This document shows positions 16,591 through 25,523 of a DNA stretch of 64,000 nt, one piece after another. A program made the translations under genes and the position numbers. Position 1 is the first letter of the stretch, and each line of letters starts with the position of its first letter. A model generated the notes under the pieces. The model worked only from the letters and a program-made list of their open reading frames with translations, did no database searches and had not been told where the DNA came from. Origin of the DNA: DASSQJ01 sp963730165 (GTDB lineage: Bacteria; Actinomycetota; Actinomycetes; Actinomycetales; Dermatophilaceae); NCBI GenBank assembly GCA_963730165.1, contig CAVSQS010000005.1, positions 620,001 to 684,000 on the forward strand, written 5' to 3'.

Positions 16591-17973
16591 CTACGCCGAG
16601 GCCGCGAACTCCGCCATCCGCGCCATCCCCGGGCCCTCGTACCGGTGCAACCGCTCGAGGGCAGTGTCGACATCGGGTCCGGCGAGTCCGCCCGGGGGCA
16701 CGCGGGCCGGGTTGAGCGCGAGTCCGTCGGCCCATGCCTTGACGTCGGGGTCCGACGAGAAGGCCCGCACCGCGCGGTACCCCAGCGACTGCAGCCGCGC
16801 CCACTCGGCGGTCGTGCCCGCGAGGACCGACGGCGGGCAGAGCCGGTTCTTCCGCTCGTCGCCCTCGACCGTCGCCTCGACGTAGCCGATGAGGGCCGCG
16901 CCGAAGCAGGGGAAGCCCGCTCGCACCGTCTGCAGCGTGATGCCGTCCTCCCCCCAGATCGGCACCGGGGGCCGTACCGGCAGGCCGGGTGCTGCGGCAT
17001 GCACGACGACCGCGTCGCGCGCGACCGGCACCTGCCCCTCGTCGAGCACGAGGCGGCCCGGCTCCACGCGCCGCAGGTGCCCCAGTCGGACGACGTCCCC
17101 GACGGTGCGCAGGAGGTCCAGCTCCCACCGGGCCAGGGTGGGTGTCCGTGCCATCGTCGGGGTCGTGGCGGGGTCGATGCGCAGCATCACCCCGGCCTCC
17201 TCGAGACGCAGGAACATGTCGTCGGCCGAGTCGGCCTCGGCCGCGCACCGCACGGTGTCCGCGGCGAGTCGGAGGGCGACGGCGGGGTCCGGCTGGACGA
17301 CCGCCCGGTCCAGCATCCACGGGTCGCGTGGCCGGACCCAGCAGATGGCATCCGGCTCGACACCGTTGTCCAGCAGCCAGATGCACGCGTCCGTCGCGGT
17401 CTTGCCGGACCCGACGAGGACGTACTGGGACGGCGCCTCGGCGAGGTTCACCAGGTCGTTGACGGAGACCACCGTCGCTCCGGCACCGACGGCGAACGGT
17501 GGTGGCGTGGTCGCGGGGATCTCCGGTGCCAGGTAGTGCGCGTCGACGACCCGGGCCGAGACGTGGTGGATCCGCCCCGAGACACGGGAGACGACCCGGC
17601 CCTGCCCCACGTACTCGCTGTTCGGGTGGAACTCCACGCGCCCGGAGGCGAGGAGTCGCTCGCGGAGCACCCGGTCGTAGTACGCCGTGACCTCCGGAGC
17701 GGTCGCCCGCTCGTGGAGCCCCCGTTCGGGGCCCTCCCGCTGGAGACGCCCTCCACCCAGGAGCGTCGACGCGACGCCGTAGAACGCCGACGCCTGGTGG
17801 AGCCGGACGAACGGGTAGGCATCGAGCCAGTGCCCCCCAGCGCCGTGACGTCGGTCGACGAGCACCACGCGCACGTCCGCGTGGTCGACCAGGGCGTCGG
17901 TGAACGCCATGCCGGCGGCCCCGGCGCCGACGACGAGGTAGTCCGCCGTCGTCGCGGTGTCCATCCACCCCAT
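16591..17973 (-). CDS. FAD/NAD(P)-binding oxidoreductase
   Basis: A 460-residue flavoprotein-like oxidoreductase. The N-terminal FAD motif DYLVVGAGAAGMAFTDAL and a second dinucleotide motif YVLVGSGKTATDACIWLL match the two-nucleotide-fold layout of flavin monooxygenases and related NAD(P)-binding proteins. DRRHGAGGHWLDAYPFVRLHQ follows the first fold, as in FMO-like enzymes. There is no membrane segment. It stands alone; substrate unknown. Confidence 0.8.
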   Translation of the reverse strand: MGWMDTATTADYLVVGAGAAGMAFTDALVDHADVRVVLVDRRHGAGGHWLDAYPFVRLHQASAFYGVASTLLGGGRLQREGPERGLHERATAPEVTAYYDRVLRERLLASGRVEFHPNSEYVGQGRVVSRVSGRIHHVSARVVDAHYLAPEIPATTPPPFAVGAGATVVSVNDLVNLAEAPSQYVLVGSGKTATDACIWLLDNGVEPDAICWVRPRDPWMLDRAVVQPDPAVALRLAADTVRCAAEADSADDMFLRLEEAGVMLRIDPATTPTMARTPTLARWELDLLRTVGDVVRLGHLRRVEPGRLVLDEGQVPVARDAVVVHAAAPGLPVRPPVPIWGEDGITLQTVRAGFPCFGAALIGYVEATVEGDERKNRLCPPSVLAGTTAEWARLQSLGYRAVRAFSSDPDVKAWADGLALNPARVPPGGLAGPDVDTALERLHRYEGPGMARMAEFAASA

Positions 17974-18038
17974 GCTCGCCCGGGACCCGGTTCACGGTCA
18001 ACGGGGTGGTCCGCACCGACCACCGGGCCCGCGGCTGG

Positions 18039-18596
18039 TCATCCCGTTTCAACCCGGAAGACGGGGTAGCGATCCGCCACACCGGCGATGTCCTCCGGCG
18101 TCGCGTGCAGGCCCAGCCCGAAGTAGTGCTCGGCCTGCCGGCGGGCGGATGCCGCACCGCCTCGGCGCTCGGCCTGGTCGAGGTAGGCGGCGATCACCGG
18201 AGGCCGCTGACCGACGGGCAGCTCCCGGAGCACGACGGGCAGGGCGCGGCCCCGCCTGAGGACGGCGCGGCCGCCGTTCGCACGCACGTTCCGGACCCAG
18301 TGCGCCTCTCCCGCGATGGCGACGAGGTGGTCGCGGCCGAGGTGTCGCGTCACGACGACGGGAGTGCACCGCAGCCGTCCGGAGCTGCGCCCCGGGACCT
18401 CGAGCGACGCGACGCCACCGGGCGTCCAGCCCCGCCGCGCGAGGCGTACGCCGAGGTGCCGGTTCAGCCAGGCGTACGCGCGCGACGGCGGCCGGTACGC
18501 CGTCCGGGCCGTGTAGTCCTGGGGACCGAGCAGGCCGGCCACCGCGCCCCGCCAGCCGTTCACCGCGCGCGCCAGCGCTCCAACCACGGCCCTCAC
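18039..18596 (-). CDS. Nitroreductase/quinone reductase family protein, deazaflavin (F420)-dependent type
   Basis: A 185-residue protein of the Ddn-like family. The core EVPGRSSGRLRCTPVVV, then DHLVAIAGEAHWVRNVRANGG, matches the F420-binding split-barrel in which the first motif holds the cofactor phosphate and the Trp/Asn segment lines the pocket. Relatives reduce nitro compounds or quinones with reduced F420. Start is GTG at 18596; a second GTG three codons later has a better-placed GGTGAGG. It is divergent from a serine hydrolase gene. Confidence 0.82.
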   Translation of the reverse strand: MRAVVGALARAVNGWRGAVAGLLGPQDYTARTAYRPPSRAYAWLNRHLGVRLARRGWTPGGVASLEVPGRSSGRLRCTPVVVTRHLGRDHLVAIAGEAHWVRNVRANGGRAVLRRGRALPVVLRELPVGQRPPVIAAYLDQAERRGGAASARRQAEHYFGLGLHATPEDIAGVADRYPVFRVETG

Positions 18597-18800
18597 CTCG
18601 TCGCTCGGGGACGATCTCGGGGTCTTCTCCACGGTAGGCAGCCGCTGCCGTCGGCAACAACGGGGTGTGGCCGAGGCGACACCCCCGCGCACCGGGCCTA
18701 CGAGGCGGTCGAGAATGGAGCAGGCGGAGCCGTCAGGCTCGGCGGCTCCTCGAGGAGGGCGCTCTGGCGCGCCGTCGACCGGAACCGCGAGGTGGTCTCC

Positions 18801-20288
18801 ATGTCCGTCGCCAGCCACCACGTCACGCATTCGACCCGCAGCGCCGCGCCACTGCCCGGGCCGGGATCCGCAGCCGCCGTCCGCGACCTCCGCGAGGAGG
18901 TGGACCGCATCCTCAACGACCGCGCGGCCGTCGGCGCGGCGTTCGGGCTCGTGCGGCCCGGCGCCGAGGCCGAGGTCGTGACGCACGGGGTGGCCGACCT
19001 CCTGACCGGCGAGGAGGTGACCCCCGACACCGCCTTCCGGATCGCCTCGATCACCAAGACGCTCACCGCGCTCGCCGTGATGACCCTCGTCGAGGACGGC
19101 CTCGTCGACCTCGACGAGCCGGTGTGGCGGTACCTGCGCAGCTTCCGGCTCGTCGGACCGGACGGAGGGGACCAGCCGGCCACGACGCGTCACCTGCTCA
19201 CCCACACCTCCGGTCTGCCCGAGGTGCTCTCGGTCCTCCGGGCGCTGCGCCCGGACTTCGGTGAGAGTGTCACGGCGACGGCACACCTGCCCTCGCTGGC
19301 CGAGTACTACGGCGGGACCCTGCGCGCGGTGGCCGAGCCCGGCCGCGTCTTCTGCTACACCAACCACGGCCCCGCGGTGCTCGGGCAGGTCGTCGAGGAC
19401 GTGACCCGGATGCCGCTCGAGGCCTACCTCCGCGAGCGCGTCCTCGAGCCGTGGGGGATGCACGACACCGACCTCAGCCAGGCGCGGCGGCCGCGCTGCG
19501 GCCGGGCGACCGGGTACCGGCAGACCCGCCGGGGCCCCCTCGACGTCGCGGTGCGCGACATGGTGACGGCCGGTGCCGCGGCCGCGTGGTCGACCCCGAG
19601 GGACATGACGCGCTACGCCGCCGGCCTCCTCGGAGGCGGTACCAACGAGTTCGGGACGGTGCTGCGGCCGGAGACCGTCGCCTCGATGACGGCCGCGCAC
19701 TACCGGCCCCATCCCGCGCTTCCGGGGATGGGGCTGGGCTTCTTCCGCGGCGAGGTGGGCGGGCACCCGCTCGCGGAGCACCAGGGCATCATCCCCGGCT
19801 ACGACTCCCAGCTCGTCGTGGCCCCGGACGACGGCGTCGGCCTGGTCGCGATGGTGACCGGGGCCCGGCTCGCGATGTTCTGGCTCCCCGACACCACCAC
19901 GGAGCTGGTCGGCCGGGCGGTGGGAGCGCCGGCCGACCGCATCCGCGACGACGTGCCCCAGCGCCCCGACCTCTGGCCGGAGCTCTGCGGTTGGTACACG
20001 GTGCCCGGCTCGGTCAGCGACGTGCGACTGCGCTCGGTCGTCGGCGCCGGGGTCCAGGTCCTCGTGCGGCGCGGTCGGCTGACCCTCCGCTGCCTCAACC
20101 CCGTGCCGATGCTGTGGCGCGGCGTCGAGCTGCACCCGGACGACCCCGAGGACCCCCTCGTCTTCCGCTTCGAGCTCTCCTCGGCCGGCCTGGGCACGAG
20201 CCGGGTCGCCTTCGGGACCGACCCGCGCACCGGCCACGTCACCCTCCACCTCGAGGTCATGCCGCTCACCGCGTACCACCGGCGATGA
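18801..20288 (+). CDS. Serine hydrolase, class C beta-lactamase family
   Basis: A 495-residue protein with the beta-lactamase/DD-peptidase fold. The nucleophile motif SITK (Ser83, Lys86) and the YTN motif (Tyr186-Asn188) are intact; HLLTHTSGLPEV is the usual accompanying signature. There is no clear signal peptide, so it is probably cytoplasmic. An extra C-terminal region of about 100 residues follows the catalytic domain. The ATG at 18801 has GAGGTGG 5 nt upstream and is inside a longer open frame. The next gene overlaps by 4 bp (ATGA), suggesting a linked function, perhaps ester or peptide chemistry. Confidence 0.88.
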   Translation: MSVASHHVTHSTRSAAPLPGPGSAAAVRDLREEVDRILNDRAAVGAAFGLVRPGAEAEVVTHGVADLLTGEEVTPDTAFRIASITKTLTALAVMTLVEDGLVDLDEPVWRYLRSFRLVGPDGGDQPATTRHLLTHTSGLPEVLSVLRALRPDFGESVTATAHLPSLAEYYGGTLRAVAEPGRVFCYTNHGPAVLGQVVEDVTRMPLEAYLRERVLEPWGMHDTDLSQARRPRCGRATGYRQTRRGPLDVAVRDMVTAGAAAAWSTPRDMTRYAAGLLGGGTNEFGTVLRPETVASMTAAHYRPHPALPGMGLGFFRGEVGGHPLAEHQGIIPGYDSQLVVAPDDGVGLVAMVTGARLAMFWLPDTTTELVGRAVGAPADRIRDDVPQRPDLWPELCGWYTVPGSVSDVRLRSVVGAGVQVLVRRGRLTLRCLNPVPMLWRGVELHPDDPEDPLVFRFELSSAGLGTSRVAFGTDPRTGHVTLHLEVMPLTAYHRR

Positions 20289-21154
20289 CCACCCCGACCC
20301 CACCCCCCGAGGCGGCCATCGTGCACGCTGCGCCCGTGCGCTCCGGGATGCTGCGGCGGAAGGGTGACGGCCCGGGGTACACGGTGCGGCGCTTCCCCGT
20401 CGTGCGACGCGCCTACGCCGACGGGCTGCGGGCGGCGCAGCAGCAGCACACGATCCACGCCCTCGTCGAGGCCGACGTCACCGGGCCCCGCCGCCTGCTG
20501 CGCACGCTCCGGGATGACGACGGCGCCCCGACCTCGTTCACGGCGTGGGTCAGCGCGTGCGTCGGTCGGGCCGTCGAGATGCATCCGATGGTGCAGGCGC
20601 ACCGGTGGGGTCGACGCACGCTCGTGCTCTTCGACGACGTCGACGTGTCCGTCCAGGTCGACGACGTACTCGCCGACGGGTCGCACGTGGTCAGGTCACG
20701 GGTCCTCCGGGCGGCGAACCGGCGCACCGTCGCCGACCTCTCGGCCGAGGTGCACCGAGCCACCGTCGGCGCAGCGGTCGACCGACAGCGGCACCGCGCG
20801 ACGACGAGCTTCGCCCGGCTGCCCAGGCCGCTGCGCATCGCGGGGATCCACGCCGTCACGGCGCGGCCGTTCCTCTCCAAGCGGCTCGCGGGGACGGTGG
20901 TCGTGACCTCGGTCGGGATGTTCGGGTCCGGCCCCGGCTGGGGCATCCCCGTCTCGCCCGCCCCGTTGTCGGTCACCGTCGGCGGCATCGGTCCGCGTCC
21001 GCTGCTGGTGGACGGGCGGCTCGAGAACCGCGACCACCTGAGCCTCACGGTCAGCGTCGACCACGACCTCGTCGACGGCGCGCTCGCGGCGAGGTTCACC
21101 GGCACCCTGACGCAGCTCCTCGAGGCCGCACACGGCCTGTCCGACAGGGGGTGA
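20285..21154 (+). CDS. 2-oxoacid dehydrogenase acyltransferase-like (CoA-dependent acyltransferase fold) protein
   Basis: A 289-residue protein with only the catalytic domain of E2 acyltransferases. No lipoyl domain or E1-binding domain is present. The active-site region reads TVSVDHDLVDGALAARFT: the His and the Asp-Gly of the HxxxDG motif are kept, but the usual Arg after His is Asp. GTVVVTSVGMFGSGPGWGIP matches the family core. It starts within the stop codon of the serine hydrolase gene (ATGA). Without a lipoyl arm it is unlikely to work in a pyruvate-dehydrogenase complex; a different acyl transfer is inferred. Confidence 0.75.
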   Translation: MTTPTPPPEAAIVHAAPVRSGMLRRKGDGPGYTVRRFPVVRRAYADGLRAAQQQHTIHALVEADVTGPRRLLRTLRDDDGAPTSFTAWVSACVGRAVEMHPMVQAHRWGRRTLVLFDDVDVSVQVDDVLADGSHVVRSRVLRAANRRTVADLSAEVHRATVGAAVDRQRHRATTSFARLPRPLRIAGIHAVTARPFLSKRLAGTVVVTSVGMFGSGPGWGIPVSPAPLSVTVGGIGPRPLLVDGRLENRDHLSLTVSVDHDLVDGALAARFTGTLTQLLEAAHGLSDRG

Positions 21155-21256
21155 CGCCCGCGGCCGCGGCGGGATGCGTGACCTTGGCGACGACCTCCTG
21201 CCGGACGGCTCGGGCGGTGCTGAACTGGCAGTGGGACAACGAAGGGAGGTGTCAGC

Positions 21257-21733
21257 ATGAACACCACGCACGTGTCTCAGGTGCACCAGGGCACGTCGCT
21301 GCGGATCGGGGAGTGGCTGCTCGCCGTCGTCGGCGGCACCGCCGCCTTCCTCGGCGCGTTCATCCTCCTCGCTGCGGACACGTCGACCGTGTCCGTCGGG
21401 CTGGGTGGTGAGTACTCGTGGACCGTGGCCGAGATCGGCAACGGGTGGGGCTACGGCCTGCTCGCCGGGGGCGTCGTCGCCGTCGGCGCCGCTTGGCTGC
21501 TGCTCCGGTACGACCAGCACGCCGGCTACCGGCACGAGCACACCGAGGCGGGCACGTTCGCTGTGCACGCCATCGTCTTCGTCCTGGTCAACGCGCTGCT
21601 GTGGGCGCAGGACCTCGCCATGGGAGAGGGGCTGAACTACGCCTACTGGATCACCATCGCCTGGGGCGTCGCCCTCGCCGTGCACGCCTACACCGCGTTC
21701 ACGCGGCGGGGACACAGCCCACCGACCGGATGA
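21257..21733 (+). CDS. Small membrane protein with 2TM-like domain
   Basis: A 158-residue protein with about four hydrophobic segments (residues about 18-40, 65-85, 98-120 and 128-150). The second half (GTFAVHAIVFVLVNALLWAQD then YWITIAWGVALAVHAYTAF) resembles the bacterial 2TM domain often seen at histidine-kinase termini. GGGAGG lies upstream of the ATG. No catalytic motif is visible. It stands alone before a strong terminator. Function unknown. Confidence 0.7.
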   Translation: MNTTHVSQVHQGTSLRIGEWLLAVVGGTAAFLGAFILLAADTSTVSVGLGGEYSWTVAEIGNGWGYGLLAGGVVAVGAAWLLLRYDQHAGYRHEHTEAGTFAVHAIVFVLVNALLWAQDLAMGEGLNYAYWITIAWGVALAVHAYTAFTRRGHSPPTG

Positions 21734-21744
21734 GCACCTGACCA

Positions 21745-21776
21745 GAGCCGGCGCGCGGACCCCCGCCCGCCGGCTC
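21745..21776. terminator. Bidirectional terminator
   Basis: Stem GAGCCGGCG-c-GCGG, loop ACCC, then CCGC-c-CGCCGGCTC: 13 pairs with one C/C mismatch, between convergent genes ending at 21733 and 21854. Confidence 0.8.
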
Positions 21777-21853
21777 CCGCGTGTCGTGGGCACCGCCCTC
21801 GGCCCGGGCGTGGTCCCGCCCGCGCACCGGGCCGCACGGTTCTGCGGAGGGCG

Positions 21854-22528
21854 CTAGCCGAGCGTGTCGCTCGGAGCGCCGGAGATGCGCCAGCCGTCGA
21901 CCGTCTCGACGACGACCCGGTCGGGCGGGTCCCCGGCCGACCGGATGAGCCGGCTGTTGGCCTCGTCGACGTCGTCGACCCAGGCGGCGGCGACCTCCTC
22001 CGGCTTGCCGAACTCGACGTGCCGTCGGACGAGGCGCTGCAGGCGGACGGCGTCGTCGGTCTCGATCCACCACACGGCGTCGATGGCGCTCCGGGCCTCC
22101 CGCCACTCGGGCCGGCCGAGGAGGAGGTAGTTGCCCTCGGTCACGACGAGGCGGGCGCCCGGGGGCACCACCATGGCCGCCGCGATGGGCTGCTCCAGGG
22201 TGCGTTCGAAGCCGGGCGCGTACACCGGACGCGTCGTCTCCGCGTGCAGTCGCCTCAGCAGGGCGGCGTACCCGGCGACGTCGAACGTCTCCGGGGCTCC
22301 CTTGCGCTGGCGCAGGCCGAGCCGGTCGAGCTGGACGTCGGCGAGGTGGAACCCGTCCATCGGGACGTGGGCCACGAAGCCGGGCCCCCGCTTCTCGGCC
22401 ACCCGTCGCACGATCGCCTCGGCGAGCGTGGTCTTGCCGGCGCCGGGGACGCCGACGATGCCGAGCACCGCCCGACCGCCGTCCGGGACGAGCGCGAGGG
22501 CGGCCGCGGCGAGCTCGTCGGTGCTCAT
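21854..22528 (-). CDS. Nucleoside/nucleotide kinase family protein (uridine kinase-like P-loop kinase)
   Basis: A 224-residue P-loop kinase. Walker A is GIVGVPGAGKTT (about residues 23-34), the substrate Asp is in HVPMDGFHLAD, and VVTEGNYLLLGRPEWRE and RHVEFGKPEEVAAAWVDDVDEANSRLI match the pantothenate kinase/uridine kinase-like family annotated as fructose or nucleoside kinases. The phosphate acceptor is unknown. Its ATG has no ribosome binding site of its own, but overlaps the stop of a 17-codon upstream frame that has a strong one, so translation is probably coupled. Confidence 0.85.
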   Translation of the reverse strand: MSTDELAAAALALVPDGGRAVLGIVGVPGAGKTTLAEAIVRRVAEKRGPGFVAHVPMDGFHLADVQLDRLGLRQRKGAPETFDVAGYAALLRRLHAETTRPVYAPGFERTLEQPIAAAMVVPPGARLVVTEGNYLLLGRPEWREARSAIDAVWWIETDDAVRLQRLVRRHVEFGKPEEVAAAWVDDVDEANSRLIRSAGDPPDRVVVETVDGWRISGAPSDTLG

Positions 22529-22578
22529 GGGGCCGCCTGACTGATCCGGTCTGCGACGTCACCGCTGCGGCTGGGCAT
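22525..22578 (-). CDS. 17-residue upstream reading frame coupled to the kinase gene
   Basis: ATG preceded by GAGGAGG, encoding MPSRSGDVADRISQAAP and ending in TGA that overlaps the kinase ATG (ATGA). The kinase itself lacks a Shine-Dalgarno sequence. The peptide has no recognisable similarity; it most likely serves translational coupling. Confidence 0.45.
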   Translation of the reverse strand: MPSRSGDVADRISQAAP

Positions 22579-22725
22579 GTCGTCCTCCTCGGGGTGCCTC
22601 GGATGCTGACCCTGTGGATCATCGCATCACCTCCAGCCGTCGGGCAGGGGGCGGACCCGTCCACGGCTCGACCCGGTGGCGTCCATGACGCAGGCTGTGA
22701 CGAGGACCGACACGAGGGAGCACCC

Positions 22726-23652
22726 ATGCGCTACACGCCCGACTCCGTGCCCGACCTCAGCGGGAGGACCGCCGTGGTCACCGGCGCCAACGGCGGCCTC
22801 GGCCTGCAGACGGCGAAGGTGTTCGCGGTCAAGGGCGCGCACGTCGTCATGGCGGCGCGCGACCAGGACAAGGCCGCGAGGGGGGTCGCGGAGATCCGCG
22901 CGCTGGCCCCCGACGCCTCGCTCGAGGTCGTCGAGCTCGACCTCGCGTCGCAGGCCTCGGTCCGCGCGGCGGCGGAGTCGGTCCTCGCCGTGCACGAGCG
23001 CGTCGACGTCCTCGTCAACAACGCCGGCGTCATGGCGGTGCCGGAGCGACGCACCGCCGACGGGTACGAGATGCAGCTGGGCGTGAACCACCTCGGGCAC
23101 TGGACCCTCACCGCCCTCCTGATGCCGGCGCTGCTCACCGCGCCCTCCGCGCGCGTCGTCAGCGTGACGTCGACCGCCCACCATTTCGGCCGGCCGGTGG
23201 ACCCCGAGGACCCGCACCTCGAGCGTGGGTACGACCCGTGGCGCGCCTACGGCCGCTCCAAGCTCGCGAACTACCACTTCGGCCTCGGCCTCCAGCGCGA
23301 GTTCGAGCGGGCCGGTGTCGCGGCGCAGAGCCTCATCGCGCATCCCGGCCTGTCGCACAGCGACCTGCAGACCACGACCGTCGCCGAGGGCGGTGGCGGC
23401 CGGCTGGGGCCGTTCTTCGCCTGGCTGGCCGCGCACACCGGGATGGAGGTCGACCGCGGTGCGATGCCGCAGATCCGCGCTGCCACCGACCCGAGCGCCC
23501 GCGGCGGTGAGTTCTACGGACCCCGGTTCGGCAACAACGGCCCGGCCGTGCGGCTGCCGGTCCTGCGCCGCGGGAACGACGAGGCGATCGCGGCGCTGTG
23601 GGCGGTGTCCGAGCGCGAGACCGGCGTGGCGCTGACGGTCCGCGCCCCCTGA
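22726..23652 (+). CDS. SDR family oxidoreductase
   Basis: A 308-residue classical-type short-chain dehydrogenase. It has the cofactor motif TGANGGLGLQTAKVF, AARD (NADP preference by the Arg), NNAGVM, the catalytic Ser in VSVTSTAHH, and YxxxK as AYGRSKLAN. The longer C-terminus and the overall order match retinol dehydrogenase/WW-domain-oxidoreductase-like proteins. Start ATG 22726 with GAGGGAG upstream. Substrate unknown. Confidence 0.92.
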   Translation: MRYTPDSVPDLSGRTAVVTGANGGLGLQTAKVFAVKGAHVVMAARDQDKAARGVAEIRALAPDASLEVVELDLASQASVRAAAESVLAVHERVDVLVNNAGVMAVPERRTADGYEMQLGVNHLGHWTLTALLMPALLTAPSARVVSVTSTAHHFGRPVDPEDPHLERGYDPWRAYGRSKLANYHFGLGLQREFERAGVAAQSLIAHPGLSHSDLQTTTVAEGGGGRLGPFFAWLAAHTGMEVDRGAMPQIRAATDPSARGGEFYGPRFGNNGPAVRLPVLRRGNDEAIAALWAVSERETGVALTVRAP

Positions 23653-23723
23653 GGCCGCCGACGTGCTGTGAAGTTGTTCTCACCTCGCCGGTCGCCGCCC
23701 GGGACCGGCGCGAACATCGGGGG

Positions 23724-24677
23724 GTGGGGACGCTCGCCATCGACTGCCAGGGACTGACCAAGCACTACGGCCGCGTCGCGGCGCTGGACGGCCTGGACCT
23801 CCAGGTGCCCCAGCGCTCGCTCTTCGGGTTCCTCGGGCCCAACGGCGCCGGCAAGACGACGCTCATGCGCATCCTCCTCGGCCTGGCCGCCCCCACCGGC
23901 GGCTCGGCCACCGTGCTGGGGCACGACGTCGGCCGCGAGAGCCTCACCGTGCGCGGACTGGTCGGATACCTGCCCCAGCAGCCGCACTTCCACCCCGAGC
24001 TGACCGCCCGCCAGGTGCTCCGGTACGCGGCGGGGTTCTTCCCGCTCGCCCGTGACTCGCGCATCGAGGACGCGATCACCGACGTCCTCGACCTCGTGGG
24101 GCTGACCCGCAAGGCCGACAGCCGGGCGGGCGAGCTCTCCGGGGGGCAGCGGCAGCGGCTCGGCATCGCCCAGGCCCAGATCCACCGGCCCCCGCTGCTC
24201 GTCCTCGACGAGCCGGCGGCGGCCCTCGACCCGCTCGGGCGGCGCGACGTGCTCGCCGTGATGCGCACGCTCAAGGAGACCGCGACCGTCTTCTACTCGA
24301 CGCACATCCTCGACGACGTCCAGCAGGTGAGCGACGAGGTGGCCATTCTCGACGGTGGCCGGCGGGTCCTGCAGTCCCCGCTGGACGAGCTGCTGTCGGG
24401 CCCGGGCGAGCACACCTTCCGGTTGACCCTCACCGGTGCGGTGGAACCCGTGCTCGACGACCTGCGTCGCCAGCCGTGGGTGACCGACCTCCGCCCGACT
24501 CCGCACGAGGACGGCGACTGGGTGCTGACCGTGGGAGTCGCCGACGGCGAGGTCGAGGGGCGTGCCCTGCTCGGCCAGGTGCTGCGGCACGGGGACGTCG
24601 ACGTCATCGCGTTCGGGCGGCCGCGATCCGAGCTCGAAGAGGTCTTCGTCGACGTGGTCGAGCAGGTGAGCCGATGA
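23724..24677 (+). CDS. ABC transporter ATP-binding protein
   Basis: A 317-residue ATPase: Walker A GPNGAGKTT, signature ELSGGQRQRLGIAQA, Walker B LLVLDEPAAALD and H-loop YSTHILDDVQQ. The C-terminal domain resembles NosF/CcmA-like exporters with an ABC-2 permease. The GTG start at 23724 is where the domain begins; the upstream ATG at 23598 lies inside the SDR gene. It overlaps the permease gene by 4 bp (ATGA). Cargo unknown. Confidence 0.92.
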   Translation: MGTLAIDCQGLTKHYGRVAALDGLDLQVPQRSLFGFLGPNGAGKTTLMRILLGLAAPTGGSATVLGHDVGRESLTVRGLVGYLPQQPHFHPELTARQVLRYAAGFFPLARDSRIEDAITDVLDLVGLTRKADSRAGELSGGQRQRLGIAQAQIHRPPLLVLDEPAAALDPLGRRDVLAVMRTLKETATVFYSTHILDDVQQVSDEVAILDGGRRVLQSPLDELLSGPGEHTFRLTLTGAVEPVLDDLRRQPWVTDLRPTPHEDGDWVLTVGVADGEVEGRALLGQVLRHGDVDVIAFGRPRSELEEVFVDVVEQVSR

Positions 24678-25468
24678 GCGCGCCCACGGCCGCGGCGACC
24701 CGGTCCGGGGGCTCAGCACTCGCCGGCTTCACGAACCAGCTCCGCCGGGAGTCCGGATCGTGGTGGTCGACCCGCCGGTGGTGGGTGCACGCCCTGACGT
24801 GGACGGTCGTCGTCAACGGCCTGCTCGCTCTGACGCTGTGGGTCCTCCCCCGGCTCAGCCTCGCCACGGACGTGCCCGCCACGACGCCGGTCGAGACCGC
24901 CGCCCAGTTCGGGGGGCTGGCGGCCGTGCTCGGGTCGCTCGCCGCGGTGGTGGCCGGCCAGGGCATTCTCATCGACGAGCGACGGACCGGCGTCCTCGAG
25001 TGGATGCTGTCCAAGCCCCTGTCGCGCACCGCGCTGGTCGCGGCCAAGTTCAGCGGGCACGGCGCGGCGCTGCTCGTCACCGCGGTCCTCGTCCCCTGGG
25101 TCGGGGTCTGGGCCCAGCTCTCGATCGCGGAGGGCTCGCCGTGGCCGGTGGGGCCCACGGTGGGCGCCGCCCTGCTCGTCGGGCTCCTCGTCGCCTTCAA
25201 CCTCGCGTTGGTCCTCCTGCTCAGCGCCACGACGTGGTCGCGTGCCCTGGTCGTCGCGCTCCCGCTGGCCGGGATCTTCGGGACCGACCTCGTCCTCGCT
25301 GCGCTCCCCGACCTTGTCGACGTCCTGCCGTGGACCGTCGGCCGGCTCGCCGGCGCCGTGCTCGCGGACGGCATCCTCGCCGGGACTGGCCCGGTGGTCT
25401 CGGCGGCGCTGCTCACCGGTCTCTTCCTCGCCGGGGCCGGCTGGGGGCTGCACCGCACCGAGCTCTGA
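24674..25468 (+). CDS. ABC-2 family transporter permease
   Basis: A 264-residue membrane protein with about six helices. The segment GQGILIDERRTGVLEWMLSKPLSRTALVAAK is the typical cytoplasmic loop of NosY/ABC-2 permeases. It forms a two-gene exporter with the preceding ATPase. The ATG overlaps the ATPase stop codon. Downstream is a broken gene. Confidence 0.9.
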   Translation: MSAPTAAATRSGGSALAGFTNQLRRESGSWWSTRRWWVHALTWTVVVNGLLALTLWVLPRLSLATDVPATTPVETAAQFGGLAAVLGSLAAVVAGQGILIDERRTGVLEWMLSKPLSRTALVAAKFSGHGAALLVTAVLVPWVGVWAQLSIAEGSPWPVGPTVGAALLVGLLVAFNLALVLLLSATTWSRALVVALPLAGIFGTDLVLAALPDLVDVLPWTVGRLAGAVLADGILAGTGPVVSAALLTGLFLAGAGWGLHRTEL

Positions 25469-25523
25469 TCCGGCGACGCAGCGCTACGCCGGCGATCGCG
25501 GGCCCGGTCGGGACGGGTCCCTC

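Noticed and set aside
15623..18157. 844-residue - strand open frame spanning two genes
   Set aside because: Only the C-terminal 277 residues are a real protein (lipoprotein hydrolase); the remainder is out of frame with the FAD oxidoreductase.
18039..20303. 754-residue - strand open frame through the serine hydrolase gene
   Set aside because: Only its last 185 residues (the nitroreductase-like protein) make sense; the rest is the antisense of the class C beta-lactamase-fold gene.
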